Origin: Luteibacter sp.
Lineage (GTDB): Bacteria > Pseudomonadota > Gammaproteobacteria > Xanthomonadales > Rhodanobacteraceae
Direction of reading: 5' to 3'
Assembly: GCF_009912395.1 (NCBI RefSeq)
Contig: NZ_WNDO01000001.1
Span: forward strand, 310,001 to 374,000
Length of the DNA stretch: 64,000 nucleotides
Of the stretch, positions 1 through 9,278 are shown piece after piece; position 1 is the first letter of the stretch; each line of letters begins with the position of its first letter. Under the pieces are notes generated by a model. It saw only the letters and a list, made by a program, of their open reading frames with translations. It was not told the origin of the DNA and ran no database searches. Position numbers and translations under genes: made by a program.

Positions 1-27
1 GTTTCGCTTGAATCATGAGCCTGACGC

Positions 28-414
28 TTACTCGGCGTCGACGGCTTCGGTCTGCTGCGGACGGTCCACGAGTTCGACGTAGGCCATCGGGGCGTTGTCG
101 CCCGGACGGAAGCCGCACTTCAGGATGCGCAGGTAGCCGCCGGGACGCTCGCGGTAACGCGGGCCAAGCTCAACGAAGAGCTTGCCGACCGCCTGCTTGT
201 CGCGCAGGCGCGAGAAAGCGAGACGACGGTTGGCGACGCCATCGGTCTTGGCGAGCGTGATGAGCGGCTCGGCGACGCGACGGAGTTCCTTGGCCTTCGG
301 CAGGGTGGTGCGGATCAGCTCGTGCTTGATCAGCGACGAGGCCATGTTCTTGAACATGGCTTCGCGGTGGCTGCTCGTACGGTTGAGCTTGCGACCGGAT
401 TTCTGGTGGCGCAT
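28..414 (-). CDS. rplQ: 50S ribosomal protein L17
   Basis: L17 is a large-subunit protein near the peptide exit tunnel. The 128-residue product opens with [12 protein letters not shown] and HREAMFKNM, and has [12 protein letters not shown] and the C-terminal [12 protein letters not shown] block, all family hallmarks. Length matches the roughly 120-130 residues usual for proteobacteria, with a short acidic tail (QTEAVDAE). It is the last gene of the alpha operon, 209 bases after rpoA, with a hairpin between them. No terminator is visible in the 27 bases left before the window edge. Confidence 0.98.
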   Translation of the reverse strand: MRHQKSGRKLNRTSSHREAMFKNMASSLIKHELIRTTLPKAKELRRVAEPLITLAKTDGVANRRLAFSRLRDKQAVGKLFVELGPRYRERPGGYLRILKCGFRPGDNAPMAYVELVDRPQQTEAVDAE

Positions 415-589
415 GGCGTTTACTCTCTAAGGTCTGTTGTTATGAAAAGCCGGTCAGGATGAGCGACTTCCCGCGGTTACCCGCTATTCGAGGCTGTCAA
501 AACGCCTCGTTATAAGAGCGCAGCCTCTATGGACCGCTATGATTCTCCAGGGGAAATGCAGGACGCATCCGCTGGATCCAGCAAAGGAT

Positions 590-616
590 CGGGGCGATCG
601 AAAACCGATCGCCCCG
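590..616 (-). promoter_or_regulatory. Perfect hairpin between rpoA and rplQ
   Basis: An 11-bp perfect inverted repeat (CGGGGCGATCG at 590-600 and its complement at 606-616) with a 5-base loop lies 7 bases past the rpoA stop codon on the transcribed strand. No U-tract follows, so it is not a classical terminator. It could be an mRNA-stability or processing element, or a partial attenuator that sets the L17 to alpha-subunit ratio. The structure is read directly; the role is inferred. Confidence 0.6.
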
Positions 617-623
617 AGGTACA

Positions 624-1622
624 TCAGCCCAGCTGCATGCCGTGGGAAAGACCCGGCGGCGGCCAGTTTTCAAGCTTCATGCCGAGGGCGAGACCACGTC
701 CGCCCAGGACATCCTTGATTTCGGTGAGTGACTTCTTGCCAAGGTTCGGGGTCTTGAGCAGCTCAACTTCGGTCTTCTGAACCAGATCGCCGATGTAGTA
801 GATGCTCTCCGCCTTGAGGCAGTTCGCCGAACGGACCGTCAGCTCGAGGTCGTCGATCGGGCGCAGCAGCAGCGGATCGAAACCGCCCTTCTCCGCCTTG
901 GTCGAATCGCTCTCGCGACGCGAGAAGTCACCAAAGACCGACAGCTGGTCGTTGATGATCTCGGCCGCCTTACGGACAGCGTCTTCAGCACCGATCGTGC
1001 CGTTCGTTTCGATGTCGAGCACGAGCTTGTCGAGGTTGGTGCGCTGCTCGACACGAGCCGCGTCCACTTCGTAAGCCACGCGCAGGACCGGCGCGAACGA
1101 CGCGTCGAGCTGCAGACGGCCGATCGGCCGCGTCTCGTCATCCGGATGCTGACGTGCGCTGGCCGGCTGGTAGCCGACGCCCTTACGCACCTTCAGACGC
1201 ATGTTCAGGGCCACATCCTTGGTGAGGTGGCAGATCACATGCTCCGGGTTGACGATTTCGACGGAATGGTCAACCGCGATGTCGCCGGCGGTGACCACGC
1301 CCTTGCCCTTCTTTGACAGCGTCAGGGTGACTTCGTCACCGCTGTGCTGGCGGATGGCAACGTCCTTGAGGTTCAGGAGGACTTCGATAACGTCTTCCTG
1401 AAGACCCTCAAGGGTGGTGTACTCGTGCAGCACGCCGTCGATTTCGACTTCGACGATCGCGCTGCCCGGAATCGAAGAGAGCAGCACGCGACGCAGCGCA
1501 TTGCCCAGGGTGTGACCGAAGCCACGCTCGAGCGGCTCGACCACCACCTTCGCGCGGTTCGCTCCAAGCTGCTCGACGCTGAGGCCACGGGGCCGCAGCA
1601 CACTAGTAGACGATACTGCCAT
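624..1622 (-). CDS. rpoA: DNA-directed RNA polymerase subunit alpha
   Basis: The alpha subunit dimerises to nucleate RNA polymerase assembly and contacts activators and UP elements. The N-terminal domain includes [22 protein letters not shown]. The C-terminal helix-hairpin-helix domain includes [17 protein letters not shown] and [11 protein letters not shown], keeping the Arg/Asn/Cys and Lys/Ser residues that bind DNA in E. coli. An in-frame ATG lies 13 codons upstream, but [13 protein letters not shown] aligns with known starts, so I place the start at 1622 (332 residues). It sits between rpsD and rplQ as in the canonical alpha operon. Confidence 0.98.
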   Translation of the reverse strand: MAVSSTSVLRPRGLSVEQLGANRAKVVVEPLERGFGHTLGNALRRVLLSSIPGSAIVEVEIDGVLHEYTTLEGLQEDVIEVLLNLKDVAIRQHSGDEVTLTLSKKGKGVVTAGDIAVDHSVEIVNPEHVICHLTKDVALNMRLKVRKGVGYQPASARQHPDDETRPIGRLQLDASFAPVLRVAYEVDAARVEQRTNLDKLVLDIETNGTIGAEDAVRKAAEIINDQLSVFGDFSRRESDSTKAEKGGFDPLLLRPIDDLELTVRSANCLKAESIYYIGDLVQKTEVELLKTPNLGKKSLTEIKDVLGGRGLALGMKLENWPPPGLSHGMQLG

Positions 1623-1638
1623 GCAAGGCTCCGGTGGA

Positions 1639-2265
<627 letters not shown>

Positions 2266-2276
2266 GGTTATGCTCC

Positions 2277-2663
2277 TTAGACGCGACGCTTCTTGGGGGG
2301 ACGGCAGCCGTTATGCGGAATCGGCGTGACGTCGATGATGTTGAGCACCTTGTAGCCCAACGCATTCAGGGAACGCACGGCCGACTCACGGCCCGGGCCG
2401 GGGCCCTTGATGCGAACTTCCACGGTCTTCACACCGTAGTCGCCGGCAGCGCGGCCAGCCTTTTCGGCGGCAACCTGGGCAGCGAACGGGGTCGACTTAC
2501 GGGAACCGCGGAAGCCCGCGCCGCCCGCCGTCGCCCACGACAGGGCGTTGCCCTGGCGATCGGTGATCGTGACGATGGTGTTGTTGAAAGAAGCCTGCAC
2601 GTGGGCCACGGCATCCGTGACAACGCGCTTGATCTTCTTCTTGGTCTTAACCGGCTTAGCCAT
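2277..2663 (-). CDS. rpsK: 30S ribosomal protein S11
   Basis: S11 forms part of the 30S platform near the E site and the Shine-Dalgarno helix. The 128-residue product contains the family core [19 protein letters not shown] and ends with [18 protein letters not shown], the nearly invariant S11 tail. Length matches E. coli S11 (129). It sits 12 bases after rpsM and 11 bases before rpsD. Confidence 0.98.
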   Translation of the reverse strand: MAKPVKTKKKIKRVVTDAVAHVQASFNNTIVTITDRQGNALSWATAGGAGFRGSRKSTPFAAQVAAEKAGRAAGDYGVKTVEVRIKGPGPGRESAVRSLNALGYKVLNIIDVTPIPHNGCRPPKKRRV

Positions 2664-2675
2664 ATTCGGTATCCG

Positions 2676-3032
2676 TTACTTCTTGATCGGACGACGCGGA
2701 CCCTTGCGGGTACGGGCGTTGGTACGCGTGCGCTGGCCGCGCACCGGCAGGCCGCGACGATGGCGCAGGCCACGATAGCAACCCAGGTCCATGAGGCGCT
2801 TGACCGCCATGCCGATTTCACGACGGAGGTCACCCTCAACCGTGTACTTAGCGATTTCGGCGCGGATCTTCTCGACCTCGCCTTCGCTCAGCGACTTGAT
2901 CTGGGTGGTGGGAACCACACCAGCGTCGGCACAGACCTTCTTCGCCCGCGAACGGCCGATTCCATAAATGCTCTGCAGGCCAACCCAGACATGCTTCTGG
3001 ACCGGCAAATTGACACCCGCGATGCGCGCCAT
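2676..3032 (-). CDS. rpsM: 30S ribosomal protein S13
   Basis: S13 sits in the 30S head, contacts the P-site tRNA with its basic tail and bridges to the 50S subunit. The 118 residues begin [19 protein letters not shown], contain the helix-turn segment [17 protein letters not shown], and end with the Arg/Lys-rich tail [18 protein letters not shown]. It is the first gene of the alpha operon. In many proteobacteria rpmJ (L36) lies directly upstream, but here it is replaced by a 125-base non-coding gap. Confidence 0.98.
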   Translation of the reverse strand: MARIAGVNLPVQKHVWVGLQSIYGIGRSRAKKVCADAGVVPTTQIKSLSEGEVEKIRAEIAKYTVEGDLRREIGMAVKRLMDLGCYRGLRHRRGLPVRGQRTRTNARTRKGPRRPIKK

Positions 3033-3099
3033 GATGTACTGTCTCCGATGTGCTTCGTGCGCGGTAAACGCGCAATTCTAACCTGAATTAACCTAAACG

Positions 3100-3149
3100 G
3101 GAAGTCCTGCGGCGCTGGGCGCCGCGGCCTCCCCTACTTGGGGACTTCC
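3100..3149 (-). promoter_or_regulatory. Structured secY-rpsM junction RNA
   Basis: The 125-base gap between secY and rpsM carries nested inverted repeats. An outer 8-bp stem (3100-3107 with 3142-3149) encloses a perfect 7-bp stem at 3109-3125 and a competing CCCC/GGGG pairing at 3131-3143. It sits where rpmJ would be expected and just upstream of rpsM, the position of the S4-responsive alpha-operon leader in enterobacteria. A weak promoter-like TTCCCG-N17-TAGAAT lies between the structure and rpsM. S4 binding is an inference from position only. Confidence 0.5.
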
Positions 3150-3157
3150 GTCAAATC

Positions 3158-4486
3158 TCAGCTACGGCGGAGATTCGACTTCTTGAGCAGACTCTCGTAC
3201 TGGTGGCTCATCAGATGGGCCTGAACCTGGGCGATGAAATCCATCACCACCACCACCACGATCAGCAGCGAAGTGCCGCCGAAATAGAACGGGACGTGCC
3301 AGGCGTTCTGCATGAACGTGGGCACCAGGCAGACCAGGACGATGTAGAGCGCGCCAACACCGGTAAGCCGGGTCATGACGCCATCGATATAGTCAGCCGT
3401 GGAGCGACCCGGGCGAATACCCGGAATCAACGCACCCGAACGCTTGAGGTTATCGGCCGTTTCTTGGGAGTTGAACACGATCGCCGTGTAGAAGAAGGCG
3501 AATCCGATCACCAGCACCGCAAACACGATGTCGTGGACCGGCTCACCCGGGCTCAGCGCCGTGGTCAGCCATTGCAGCCAGCGGGACTGGTTGGCAGAAC
3601 CAAACCAGGTCGCCGCGGTGGCCGGGAAGAGCAGGAGGCTGGTCGCGAAGATCGGCGGAATGACGCCCGCCATGTTGATCTTCAACGGCAGGTGCGAGAC
3701 CTGGCGCTGCTGGAACTGGCGCTGCCCGCCCTGCTTCGCGTAGTTCACGGTAATGCGCCGCTGGGCGCGTTCCATGAACACCACGAAGGCAGTGACCGCG
3801 AGGATCGCAGCGGTGACCATCAGCAGCTTCAGGACCGACAGCTCGCCGTTGTTCGCCATGGTCAGCGTGTGCGCGATGGCACCCGGGAGACCTGCCACGA
3901 TACCGGCGAAGATCAGCATGGAAATACCATTGCCGATACCGCGCTCGGTGATCTGCTCGCCCAGCCACATCAGGAACATGGTGCCCGCCGTAAGGCCGAC
4001 CACCGACGCCATGATGAAGCCCGGACCCGGCATGTACACCACCGGGGCGCCGCCAAGCGCCGTCTGCTTCTGCAGTGCTACCGCGATGCCGAAGGCCTGG
4101 AAGGCCGCCAACGCCACCGTACCGAAGCGCGTATACATGGTCATCTTGCGACGACCCGACTCGCCTTCCTTACGGAGCGCCATGAGCGACGGCACCACCG
4201 AACCCATCATCTGCACCACGATCGATGCCGAGATGTAGGGCACCACACCAAGAGCGAACACCGAGAAGCGGGAGAGCGAACCGCCCGAGAACATGTTGAC
4301 CATGTTCAGGAGGCCACCACCACCTTCGACGAGGCTCGTCATCGCATCGGGATTCACGCCCGGAACGGGAATGAACGAACCGAGGCGAAAGACGATCAGC
4401 GCACCAATAAGGAACAAGATGCGCTGACGCAGTTCCGTCAGTTTGCCCAGCGAGCCGCCGAGCTTTTTGCCCTGCGCTCCGGCCAC
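3158..4486 (-). CDS. secY: Preprotein translocase subunit SecY
   Basis: SecY is the inner-membrane channel of the Sec translocon and pairs with SecE, also encoded in this window. About ten hydrophobic segments are readable, from LRQRILFLIGALIVFRLGSF near the N-terminus to a basic C-terminal tail ending KKSNLRRS. I place the start at a GTG (4484-4486). GGAG lies 7 bases upstream of it, and the product then begins AGAQGKKLGGSLGKLTELRQ, matching SecY N-termini. The longer upstream reading would run into rplO. The product is 442 residues, and secY ends the spc operon. Confidence 0.96.
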   Translation of the reverse strand: MAGAQGKKLGGSLGKLTELRQRILFLIGALIVFRLGSFIPVPGVNPDAMTSLVEGGGGLLNMVNMFSGGSLSRFSVFALGVVPYISASIVVQMMGSVVPSLMALRKEGESGRRKMTMYTRFGTVALAAFQAFGIAVALQKQTALGGAPVVYMPGPGFIMASVVGLTAGTMFLMWLGEQITERGIGNGISMLIFAGIVAGLPGAIAHTLTMANNGELSVLKLLMVTAAILAVTAFVVFMERAQRRITVNYAKQGGQRQFQQRQVSHLPLKINMAGVIPPIFATSLLLFPATAATWFGSANQSRWLQWLTTALSPGEPVHDIVFAVLVIGFAFFYTAIVFNSQETADNLKRSGALIPGIRPGRSTADYIDGVMTRLTGVGALYIVLVCLVPTFMQNAWHVPFYFGGTSLLIVVVVVMDFIAQVQAHLMSHQYESLLKKSNLRRS

Positions 4487-4490
4487 TGGA

Positions 4491-4922
4491 TTACTCCACG
4501 CTGCCGCCGGCGGCTTCGATGGCGGCCTTGGCACCGGCCGTCGCGAGCACACCCTGGAGCTTGATGGCGCGAGAGATCTCGCCCTTCAGCACGATCTTCA
4601 CCTTCTTCGCGCGGCTGGTCACGAGGCCAGCGGCGTGGAGGGCGATCAGGTCGATGGTGTCGGCCTGGACCGAAGCCAGCTGGTAGAGCATGACCTGCTC
4701 GGTGTCGGCCTTCTTCAGCGAGCGGAAGCCCACCTTCGGAAGACGACGCTGCAGCGGCATCTGACCGCCTTCGAAACCGACGCGGTGGGTGTTACCAGCA
4801 CGGGCGTGCTGACCCTTGTGACCGCGGCCGGCAGTCTTGCCGAGGCCGGAACCGATACCGCGAGCGACGCGGGTGCGGGTCTTGCGGGCGCCCTTGCCGG
4901 GCTTGATGTCGTTAAGACGCAT
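4491..4922 (-). CDS. rplO: 50S ribosomal protein L15
   Basis: L15 is a late-assembly 50S protein with a long basic N-terminal extension reaching toward 23S rRNA. The 143-residue product starts [22 protein letters not shown] (shown in two blocks in the family), then [15 protein letters not shown] and [18 protein letters not shown], all signature L15 motifs. It lies 6 bases after rpmD and 4 bases before the secY GTG start, so L15 and SecY are probably translationally coupled. Confidence 0.98.
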   Translation of the reverse strand: MRLNDIKPGKGARKTRTRVARGIGSGLGKTAGRGHKGQHARAGNTHRVGFEGGQMPLQRRLPKVGFRSLKKADTEQVMLYQLASVQADTIDLIALHAAGLVTSRAKKVKIVLKGEISRAIKLQGVLATAGAKAAIEAAGGSVE

Positions 4923-4928
4923 GATTGC

Positions 4929-5126
4929 TTACTCCTCGACCCGAACCAGGTAATAGACCGTGTTGATGAGGCCACGGACCTGCGGGGAATCCTTCAGTTC
5001 GCGCACATCGTTGAGCTTGTTGAGGCCAAGGGCCTTCACGCTCAGACGATGACGGCTCTGCACGCCGCGCAGGCCCTTGACCAGGCGCACGCGGACCGTG
5101 CCGGCGGTTTCATTGTTCTTAGCCAT
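4929..5126 (-). CDS. rpmD: 50S ribosomal protein L30
   Basis: L30 is a small 50S protein of the L30/L7e fold. The 65 residues ([18 protein letters not shown], then [20 protein letters not shown] and [16 protein letters not shown]) match the bacterial family in length and motifs. A longer in-frame reading upstream overlaps rpsE and is rejected. The chosen ATG at 5126 overlaps the last 8 bases of rpsE, which fits translational coupling within the spc operon. Confidence 0.97.
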   Translation of the reverse strand: MAKNNETAGTVRVRLVKGLRGVQSRHRLSVKALGLNKLNDVRELKDSPQVRGLINTVYYLVRVEE

Positions 5127-5628
5127 TGCCCAGCACCTCTTCGATCGTCTTGCCACGCTTGGCGGCGATGCGCTTCGGCGAGGCGACGGCCTGCAGACCC
5201 TTGATCGTCGCGCGGACGAGGTTGATCGGGTTGCGCGAGCCGACGGCCTTCGCAAGCACGTCCTTCACGCCGACCACTTCGAGGACAGCGCGCATGGCGC
5301 CACCGGCGATGACGCCAGTACCCTGCGAGGCAGGCTGCATGTAGACGCGGGCGGCGCCGTGGTTGGCCTTGATGGCGTACCAGAGCGTGCCGTTGTTGAG
5401 TTCGATGGACACCATGTTGCGGCGGGCGCGCTCCATGGCCTTGGAGATGGCAACCGGCACTTCACGCGCCTTGCCATAACCAAAACCGACGCGCCCCTCG
5501 CCATCGCCGACAACCGTCAGCGCGGTGAAGCTCATCTGGCGGCCACCCTTGACGGTCTTGGCCACGCGGTTGACGGCGATCAGCTTTTCAAGCATGCCGT
5601 CCGAATTTTCGCGATCTGTCGAGGACAT
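5119..5628 (-). CDS. rpsE: 30S ribosomal protein S5
   Basis: S5 helps form the mRNA entry channel and affects decoding fidelity. The 169-residue product has the double-stranded RNA-binding domain ([38 protein letters not shown]) and the C-terminal domain ([20 protein letters not shown]). An AGGA precedes the ATG at 5628. A 121-base gap with a UUCG hairpin separates it from rplR upstream. Its 3' end overlaps rpmD. Confidence 0.98.
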   Translation of the reverse strand: MSSTDRENSDGMLEKLIAVNRVAKTVKGGRQMSFTALTVVGDGEGRVGFGYGKAREVPVAISKAMERARRNMVSIELNNGTLWYAIKANHGAARVYMQPASQGTGVIAGGAMRAVLEVVGVKDVLAKAVGSRNPINLVRATIKGLQAVASPKRIAAKRGKTIEEVLGNG

Positions 5629-5708
5629 CTCTTTTCCTGGATAGCCCGGGTGTTCCGGGACTTCTGTTTACGGCTTGGTCGCCGCTTGGAGTTGTAGTTA
5701 CATCGGGC

Positions 5709-5734
5709 GACACCGGCCCCGAAGGGCCGATGTC
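5709..5734 (-). promoter_or_regulatory. C(UUCG)G tetraloop hairpin between rplR and rpsE
   Basis: On the transcribed strand an 11-bp stem (one G.U pair) closes an exact C(UUCG)G tetraloop, one of the most stable RNA loops known. It lies 15 bases after the rplR stop and about 80 bases before rpsE. No U-tract follows. Possible roles are protection from 3' exonucleases, a processing site, or a partial attenuator inside the spc operon. Structure seen, role inferred. Confidence 0.6.
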
Positions 5735-5749
5735 GTGGCCTGACGCCTC

Positions 5750-6100
5750 TTAGAACTTGAGGCCGGCCTCACGAGCCGCATCGGCCAGAGCCTTGATGCG
5801 ACCGTGATAACGGAAGCCCGAGCGGTCGAAGGCGACGGACTCGATACCGGCGGCCTTGGCGCGCTCGGCAACGATGCGGCCCACCGTGGTGGCGGCCTCG
5901 ACGTTCTTCTTGCTCTTGAGGCCTTCGGCGACCGACTTCTGCACGGTCGAGGCGGCTGCCACGACGGTGCCGTTCGGCGCGAAGACCAGGGCGTAGATGT
6001 GCTGACCGGTGCGGTGCACGCTCAGGCGGGCGACGGCGAGCTCACGGATGTGGGCGCGGGTCGACTTGGCGCGGCGCAGGCGGGATTCGTTCTTGTTCAT
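5750..6100 (-). CDS. rplR: 50S ribosomal protein L18
   Basis: L18 binds 5S rRNA with L5 and L25 in the central protuberance. The 116 residues start [21 protein letters not shown] and continue with [21 protein letters not shown] and the C-terminal [28 protein letters not shown] block split by the usual turn, all diagnostic for L18. It is 30 bases after rplF, in canonical spc order. Confidence 0.98.
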   Translation of the reverse strand: MNKNESRLRRAKSTRAHIRELAVARLSVHRTGQHIYALVFAPNGTVVAAASTVQKSVAEGLKSKKNVEAATTVGRIVAERAKAAGIESVAFDRSGFRYHGRIKALADAAREAGLKF

Positions 6101-6130
6101 CGTCTCGTCTCCAGAAAGCGGATAGGCCGA

Positions 6131-6658
6131 TTAGGCCTTCTTGGCTTCCTTCAGGATGATCGTCTCGCCGGCATAACGGACGCCCTTGCCCTTGTAGGGC
6201 TCCGGCGAACGGAACGCGCGGATCTTGGCTGCCACCTGGCCCACGAGCTGCTTATCGGCACCCTTTACAAGGATTTCCGTCTGCGTCGGGACTTCGATGG
6301 TGATGCCTTCCGGCGCGTCGAAGACGACCGGGTGCGAGAAACCGAGGGAAAGGTTTACGGCCTTGCCCTGCAGCTGCGCGCGGTAACCCACGCCGACCAG
6401 CTCGAGCTTCTTCTCGAAGCCGTTCGCGACGCCGGTCACCATGTTGGCGACGATCGCACGGGCGGTGCCACCGAACTTGTCGTCAGCGCCTTCGGCGAGG
6501 ACGATCGTGGCGACGCCGTTTTCCTGCTGGAACGAAACGCCCGGCAGTTCGTGCGTGGTCAGGGTGCCCTTCGGGCCCTTGACGGTGACGGTGCCGTTCG
6601 AGACGGTGAGTTCAACGCCCTTGGGGAGCGTGATGGGCTTCTTGGCTACACGTGACAT
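6131..6658 (-). CDS. rplF: 50S ribosomal protein L6
   Basis: L6 lies near the factor-binding (GTPase-associated) region of the 50S subunit. The 175-residue product has two tandem L6 folds: [17 protein letters not shown] with [10 protein letters not shown] in the first, and [19 protein letters not shown] followed by [14 protein letters not shown] in the second. Length matches the family. It lies 11 bases after rpsH and 30 before rplR. Confidence 0.98.
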   Translation of the reverse strand: MSRVAKKPITLPKGVELTVSNGTVTVKGPKGTLTTHELPGVSFQQENGVATIVLAEGADDKFGGTARAIVANMVTGVANGFEKKLELVGVGYRAQLQGKAVNLSLGFSHPVVFDAPEGITIEVPTQTEILVKGADKQLVGQVAAKIRAFRSPEPYKGKGVRYAGETIILKEAKKA

Positions 6659-6669
6659 GTCGGGACTCC

Positions 6670-7065
6670 TTACGCCACCTGGCCGATGACTTCGCCACCG
6701 AGACCCTTGGCACGGGCCTGCGCGTCGGTCAGGAGACCGGCGGAGGTGGAGATGATCGAGATACCCAGGCCACCGAGGACCTTCGGCAGCTCGTCCTTGC
6801 CGCGATAGACGCGGAGACCGGAACGGCTGACACGGGAAATGGATTCGATGGCCGGACGGCCTTCGAAATACTTCAGCTTGATTTCGAGGACGGGCTTGCC
6901 GTCTTCATCGCCAACGCGGGCGTCGAGGACATAGCCCTCGTTCTGCAGAAGCTTGGCCAGGGCCAGCTTCACTTTCGACGACGGAATACGAACAACCGCT
7001 TTGCCAGTGGCCTGGGCGTTGCGGATGCGCGTAAACAGATCGGCGATGGGATCAGTCATGCTCAT
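6670..7065 (-). CDS. rpsH: 30S ribosomal protein S8
   Basis: S8 is a primary 16S rRNA-binding protein and, in E. coli, the spc-operon translational repressor. The 131 residues begin [18 protein letters not shown] and end with the conserved [21 protein letters not shown] and [10 protein letters not shown] 174-base gap containing strong hairpins lies directly upstream, between it and rpsN. In E. coli the S8 target overlaps the start of rplE instead, so a different control point is possible here, but that is inference. Confidence 0.98.
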   Translation of the reverse strand: MSMTDPIADLFTRIRNAQATGKAVVRIPSSKVKLALAKLLQNEGYVLDARVGDEDGKPVLEIKLKYFEGRPAIESISRVSRSGLRVYRGKDELPKVLGGLGISIISTSAGLLTDAQARAKGLGGEVIGQVA

Positions 7066-7133
7066 AGTTAAAACCCTTGAGAGTGCACCGATATCCGAAT
7101 GACCGGAGATCTTTAAATTGTAAAGCCGACAAA

Positions 7134-7162
7134 TCGTCGGTCTGCATTGCGCAGACCGACGA
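7134..7162 (-). promoter_or_regulatory. 12-bp hairpin between rpsN and rpsH
   Basis: A perfect 12-bp stem (7134-7145 with 7151-7162, loop of 5 bases) lies in the rpsN-rpsH gap about 70 bases before the rpsH start. On the transcribed strand it is followed by TTTGTCGGC, whose GTCGGC can compete for one arm of the stem. This gives the look of two alternative foldings. No long U-tract is present. It could be a ribosomal-protein-responsive or processing element. Confidence 0.6.
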
Positions 7163-7212
7163 CTATATCAGGCCAGGACCGTCTGGACAAGTTTTGCCCA
7201 ACCGGCCCCTGC

Positions 7213-7233
7213 CCCGCCCGAAGACGGGGCGGG
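7213..7233 (-). promoter_or_regulatory. GC hairpin just after rpsN
   Basis: A 7-bp all-GC stem (CCCGCCC at 7213-7219 with GGGCGGG at 7227-7233) lies 6 bases downstream of the rpsN stop codon. It can also fold in a shifted register (7211-7216 with 7225-7230). There is no U-tract, so transcription presumably continues into rpsH. A role in partial termination or mRNA stabilisation is possible. Confidence 0.5.
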
Positions 7234-7239
7234 TATTGC

Positions 7240-7545
7240 TTACCAGCTAGCCTTGCGCAGGCCCGGAACGTCGCCGCGCATGGTGGCTTCACGCAGCTTG
7301 TTGCGGCCGAGGCCGAACTTGCTGTAGACGCCACGCGGACGACCGGTCAGGGCGCAGCGGTTGCGCTGGCGCGAGGGGCTCGCGTCACGCGGCAGCTTCT
7401 GCAGCTTGGTCTGAGCTTCCATCTTCTCGTCGTACGAGGCCGAAGCGCTCAGGACGATCGCCTTCAGTTCGGCGCGCTTGGCGGCGTACTTCTTGGCGAG
7501 CTTGGCGCGCTTGAGGTCGCGCTCGATCATCGAGGTCTTTGCCAT
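7240..7545 (-). CDS. rpsN: 30S ribosomal protein S14
   Basis: S14 is a late-binding 30S head protein. From the ATG at 7545 the product is 101 residues ([20 protein letters not shown] through [20 protein letters not shown]), the length and sequence type of the zinc-free E. coli form. The only cysteine is in [12 protein letters not shown], so the CxxC ligands of the zinc form are missing. An in-frame extension upstream overlaps rplE and is rejected. The gene lies 16 bases after rplE. Confidence 0.97.
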   Translation of the reverse strand: MAKTSMIERDLKRAKLAKKYAAKRAELKAIVLSASASYDEKMEAQTKLQKLPRDASPSRQRNRCALTGRPRGVYSKFGLGRNKLREATMRGDVPGLRKASW

Positions 7546-7561
7546 GTGTTCTCTCTGGCGA

Positions 7562-8101
7562 TCAGTTGCGGAACGGGAAGCTGAAGGCTTCCAGCAGCGC
7601 CTTGGCTTCTTCGTCAGACTTGGCCGTGGTGGTGATGGAGATATCCATACCACGCAGGGCGTCGACCTGGTCGAAGTCGATTTCCGGGAAGATGATCTGT
7701 TCCTTGATACCGAAGTTGTAGTTACCACGGCCATCGAAGGCACGGCCCGAGACACCACGGAAGTCGCGCGTACGCGGCAGCGAGATGTTGATCAGGCGGT
7801 CCAGGAATTCCCACATCTGGGCACGACGCAGCGTGACCTTGCAACCGATCGGCCAACCGTCGCGGATCTTGAACGAAGCGACCGACACGCGGGCCTTCGT
7901 CGTGATCGGCTTCTGGCCGGCAATCTTGGTCATGTCGGCCACGGCGTTCTCGAGGATCTTCTTGTTACCGGCGGCTTCGCCGACGCCCATGTTGAGCGTG
8001 ATCTTCGTGATGCGCGGGACCTGCATGACGTTCTGGTAACCGAAGCGCTCAGTGAGCTTCTTCATTACCGACTCTTTGTAAAACGTTTCAAGACGGGTCA
8101 T
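7562..8101 (-). CDS. rplE: 50S ribosomal protein L5
   Basis: L5 binds 5S rRNA in the central protuberance and contacts the P-site tRNA. The 179-residue product contains [16 protein letters not shown], the TGQKP-like [21 protein letters not shown] region split in two, and [21 protein letters not shown], all L5 signatures. It lies 12 bases after rplX and 16 before rpsN. Confidence 0.98.
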   Translation of the reverse strand: MTRLETFYKESVMKKLTERFGYQNVMQVPRITKITLNMGVGEAAGNKKILENAVADMTKIAGQKPITTKARVSVASFKIRDGWPIGCKVTLRRAQMWEFLDRLINISLPRTRDFRGVSGRAFDGRGNYNFGIKEQIIFPEIDFDQVDALRGMDISITTTAKSDEEAKALLEAFSFPFRN

Positions 8102-8113
8102 GACTTCGATTCC

Positions 8114-8425
8114 TTACGCGTCGACCACTTCGCCCGAAGCGAACACGCGCACCTTACGCCCATCCTCGAGCGTCTTGATGCCAACGCGCTCGCCCTTGTT
8201 CGAGGCAGAGTTGAAGAGCTGGACATTGGAGATATGGATCGAGGCCTCACGCTCGACGATACCGCCAGGCTGGTTGGCCTGGGGGTTCGGCTTGGTGTGG
8301 CGCTTGATGATGTTGACGTTGGCAACGACCACGCGGTCGCCGTCGACGCGCAGGACATCACCGCGCTGACCCTTGTTCTTGCCGGTGATCACGACGACGT
8401 GGTCACCCTTGCGGATACGGTTCAT
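8114..8425 (-). CDS. rplX: 50S ribosomal protein L24
   Basis: L24 is one of the two assembly initiators of the 50S subunit. The 103 residues start [22 protein letters not shown], a KOW motif, then carry [25 protein letters not shown], typical of L24. It lies between rplN and rplE, with 14- and 12-base gaps. Confidence 0.98.
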   Translation of the reverse strand: MNRIRKGDHVVVITGKNKGQRGDVLRVDGDRVVVANVNIIKRHTKPNPQANQPGGIVEREASIHISNVQLFNSASNKGERVGIKTLEDGRKVRVFASGEVVDA

Positions 8426-8439
8426 GTTCTGGCCTCCGC

Positions 8440-8808
8440 TCAGAGCACTTCGGGCGCGAGCGAGACGATCTTCATGAACTTCTCGCTGCGCAGCTCGCGG
8501 GTGACCGGCCCGAAAATACGGGTACCGATCGGCTCGAGCTTGTTGTTGAGGAGCACGGCAGCGTTACCGTCGAAACGGATCAGCGAGCCGTCGTTGCGGC
8601 GCACGCCCTTGGCGGTACGGACCACAACGGCGTTGTACACCTCGCCCTTCTTCACCTTGCCGCGCGGAATGGCGTCCTTGACGGTCACCTTGATGACATC
8701 GCCGATGCCGGCATAGCGACGCTTGGAGCCGCCCAGCACCTTGATGCACATCAGTTCCTTCGCACCGCTGTTGTCCGCCGCGGAAAGCGTGCTTTGCATC
8801 TGAATCAT
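8440..8808 (-). CDS. rplN: 50S ribosomal protein L14
   Basis: L14 lies at the subunit interface and makes bridge B8; it is also the usual target of the RsfS silencing factor. The 122-residue product ([59 protein letters not shown]) matches the E. coli length and motifs. It is the first gene of the spc block, 11 bases after rpsQ, with no visible promoter in that gap. Confidence 0.98.
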   Translation of the reverse strand: MIQMQSTLSAADNSGAKELMCIKVLGGSKRRYAGIGDVIKVTVKDAIPRGKVKKGEVYNAVVVRTAKGVRRNDGSLIRFDGNAAVLLNNKLEPIGTRIFGPVTRELRSEKFMKIVSLAPEVL

Positions 8809-8819
8809 CGCAGCTCTCC

Positions 8820-9080
8820 TTAGACTTCAGCGCGCGTGACGATGGCGACCACGCGGTGATGCTTGGTCTTCGACAGCGGACGGCATTCCGCAATGCGGAC
8901 CACGTCGCCCTCGTTCGCACCGGTTTCCTCGTGTGCGTGGAGCTTCGTGGAGCGGCGGATGATCTTGCCGAGCAGCGGGTGCTGCACCTGGCGCTCGATC
9001 AGAACCGTGACCGTGTTGGCCATCTTGTTGCTGATGACGCGACCTTCGAGGGTACGCGCCGTTTTCTGGTTATCGCTCAT
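8820..9080 (-). CDS. rpsQ: 30S ribosomal protein S17
   Basis: S17 is a primary 16S rRNA binder with an OB fold. The 86 residues ([20 protein letters not shown], then [24 protein letters not shown] and [20 protein letters not shown]) have the family core. It closes the S10 operon, 12 bases after rpmC. Confidence 0.98.
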   Translation of the reverse strand: MSDNQKTARTLEGRVISNKMANTVTVLIERQVQHPLLGKIIRRSTKLHAHEETGANEGDVVRIAECRPLSKTKHHRVVAIVTRAEV

Positions 9081-9092
9081 ATCAGCCGTCCC

Positions 9093-9278
9093 TTACTTCT
9101 TATCGCCGAGCACGAACTTCGTGCGGGCGATGTCGCGCCGAACGCGGCGCAGCTGGTGCGGCTGAGTGAGCTGACCGGAGCCCTTCTGCATGCGCAGATT
9201 GAACTGCTCCTTGCGAAGGTCCAGCAGATGCTGCTTCAGCTCTTCCGCCGACTTCTCTTTGATTTCTTTGATGGCCAT
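9093..9278 (-). CDS. rpmC: 50S ribosomal protein L29
   Basis: L29 is a small helical protein at the polypeptide exit that helps dock trigger factor and SRP. The 61-residue product ([51 protein letters not shown]) matches the family. Its ATG overlaps the rplP stop codon in a TAATG arrangement, so the two genes are translationally coupled. Confidence 0.98.
   Translation of the reverse strand: MAIKEIKEKSAEELKQHLLDLRKEQFNLRMQKGSGQLTQPHQLRRVRRDIARTKFVLGDKK

Noticed and set aside
3033-3157. Hidden rpmJ (L36) between secY and rpsM
   Set aside because: No short frame with the L36 MKVR start and CxxC pattern fits in the gap on either strand.
3203-4564. Plus-strand frame with a HHHHHH run opposite secY
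   Set aside because: The His run is the complement of a repeated GTG/ATG stretch in secY. SecY on the minus strand explains all conserved motifs.
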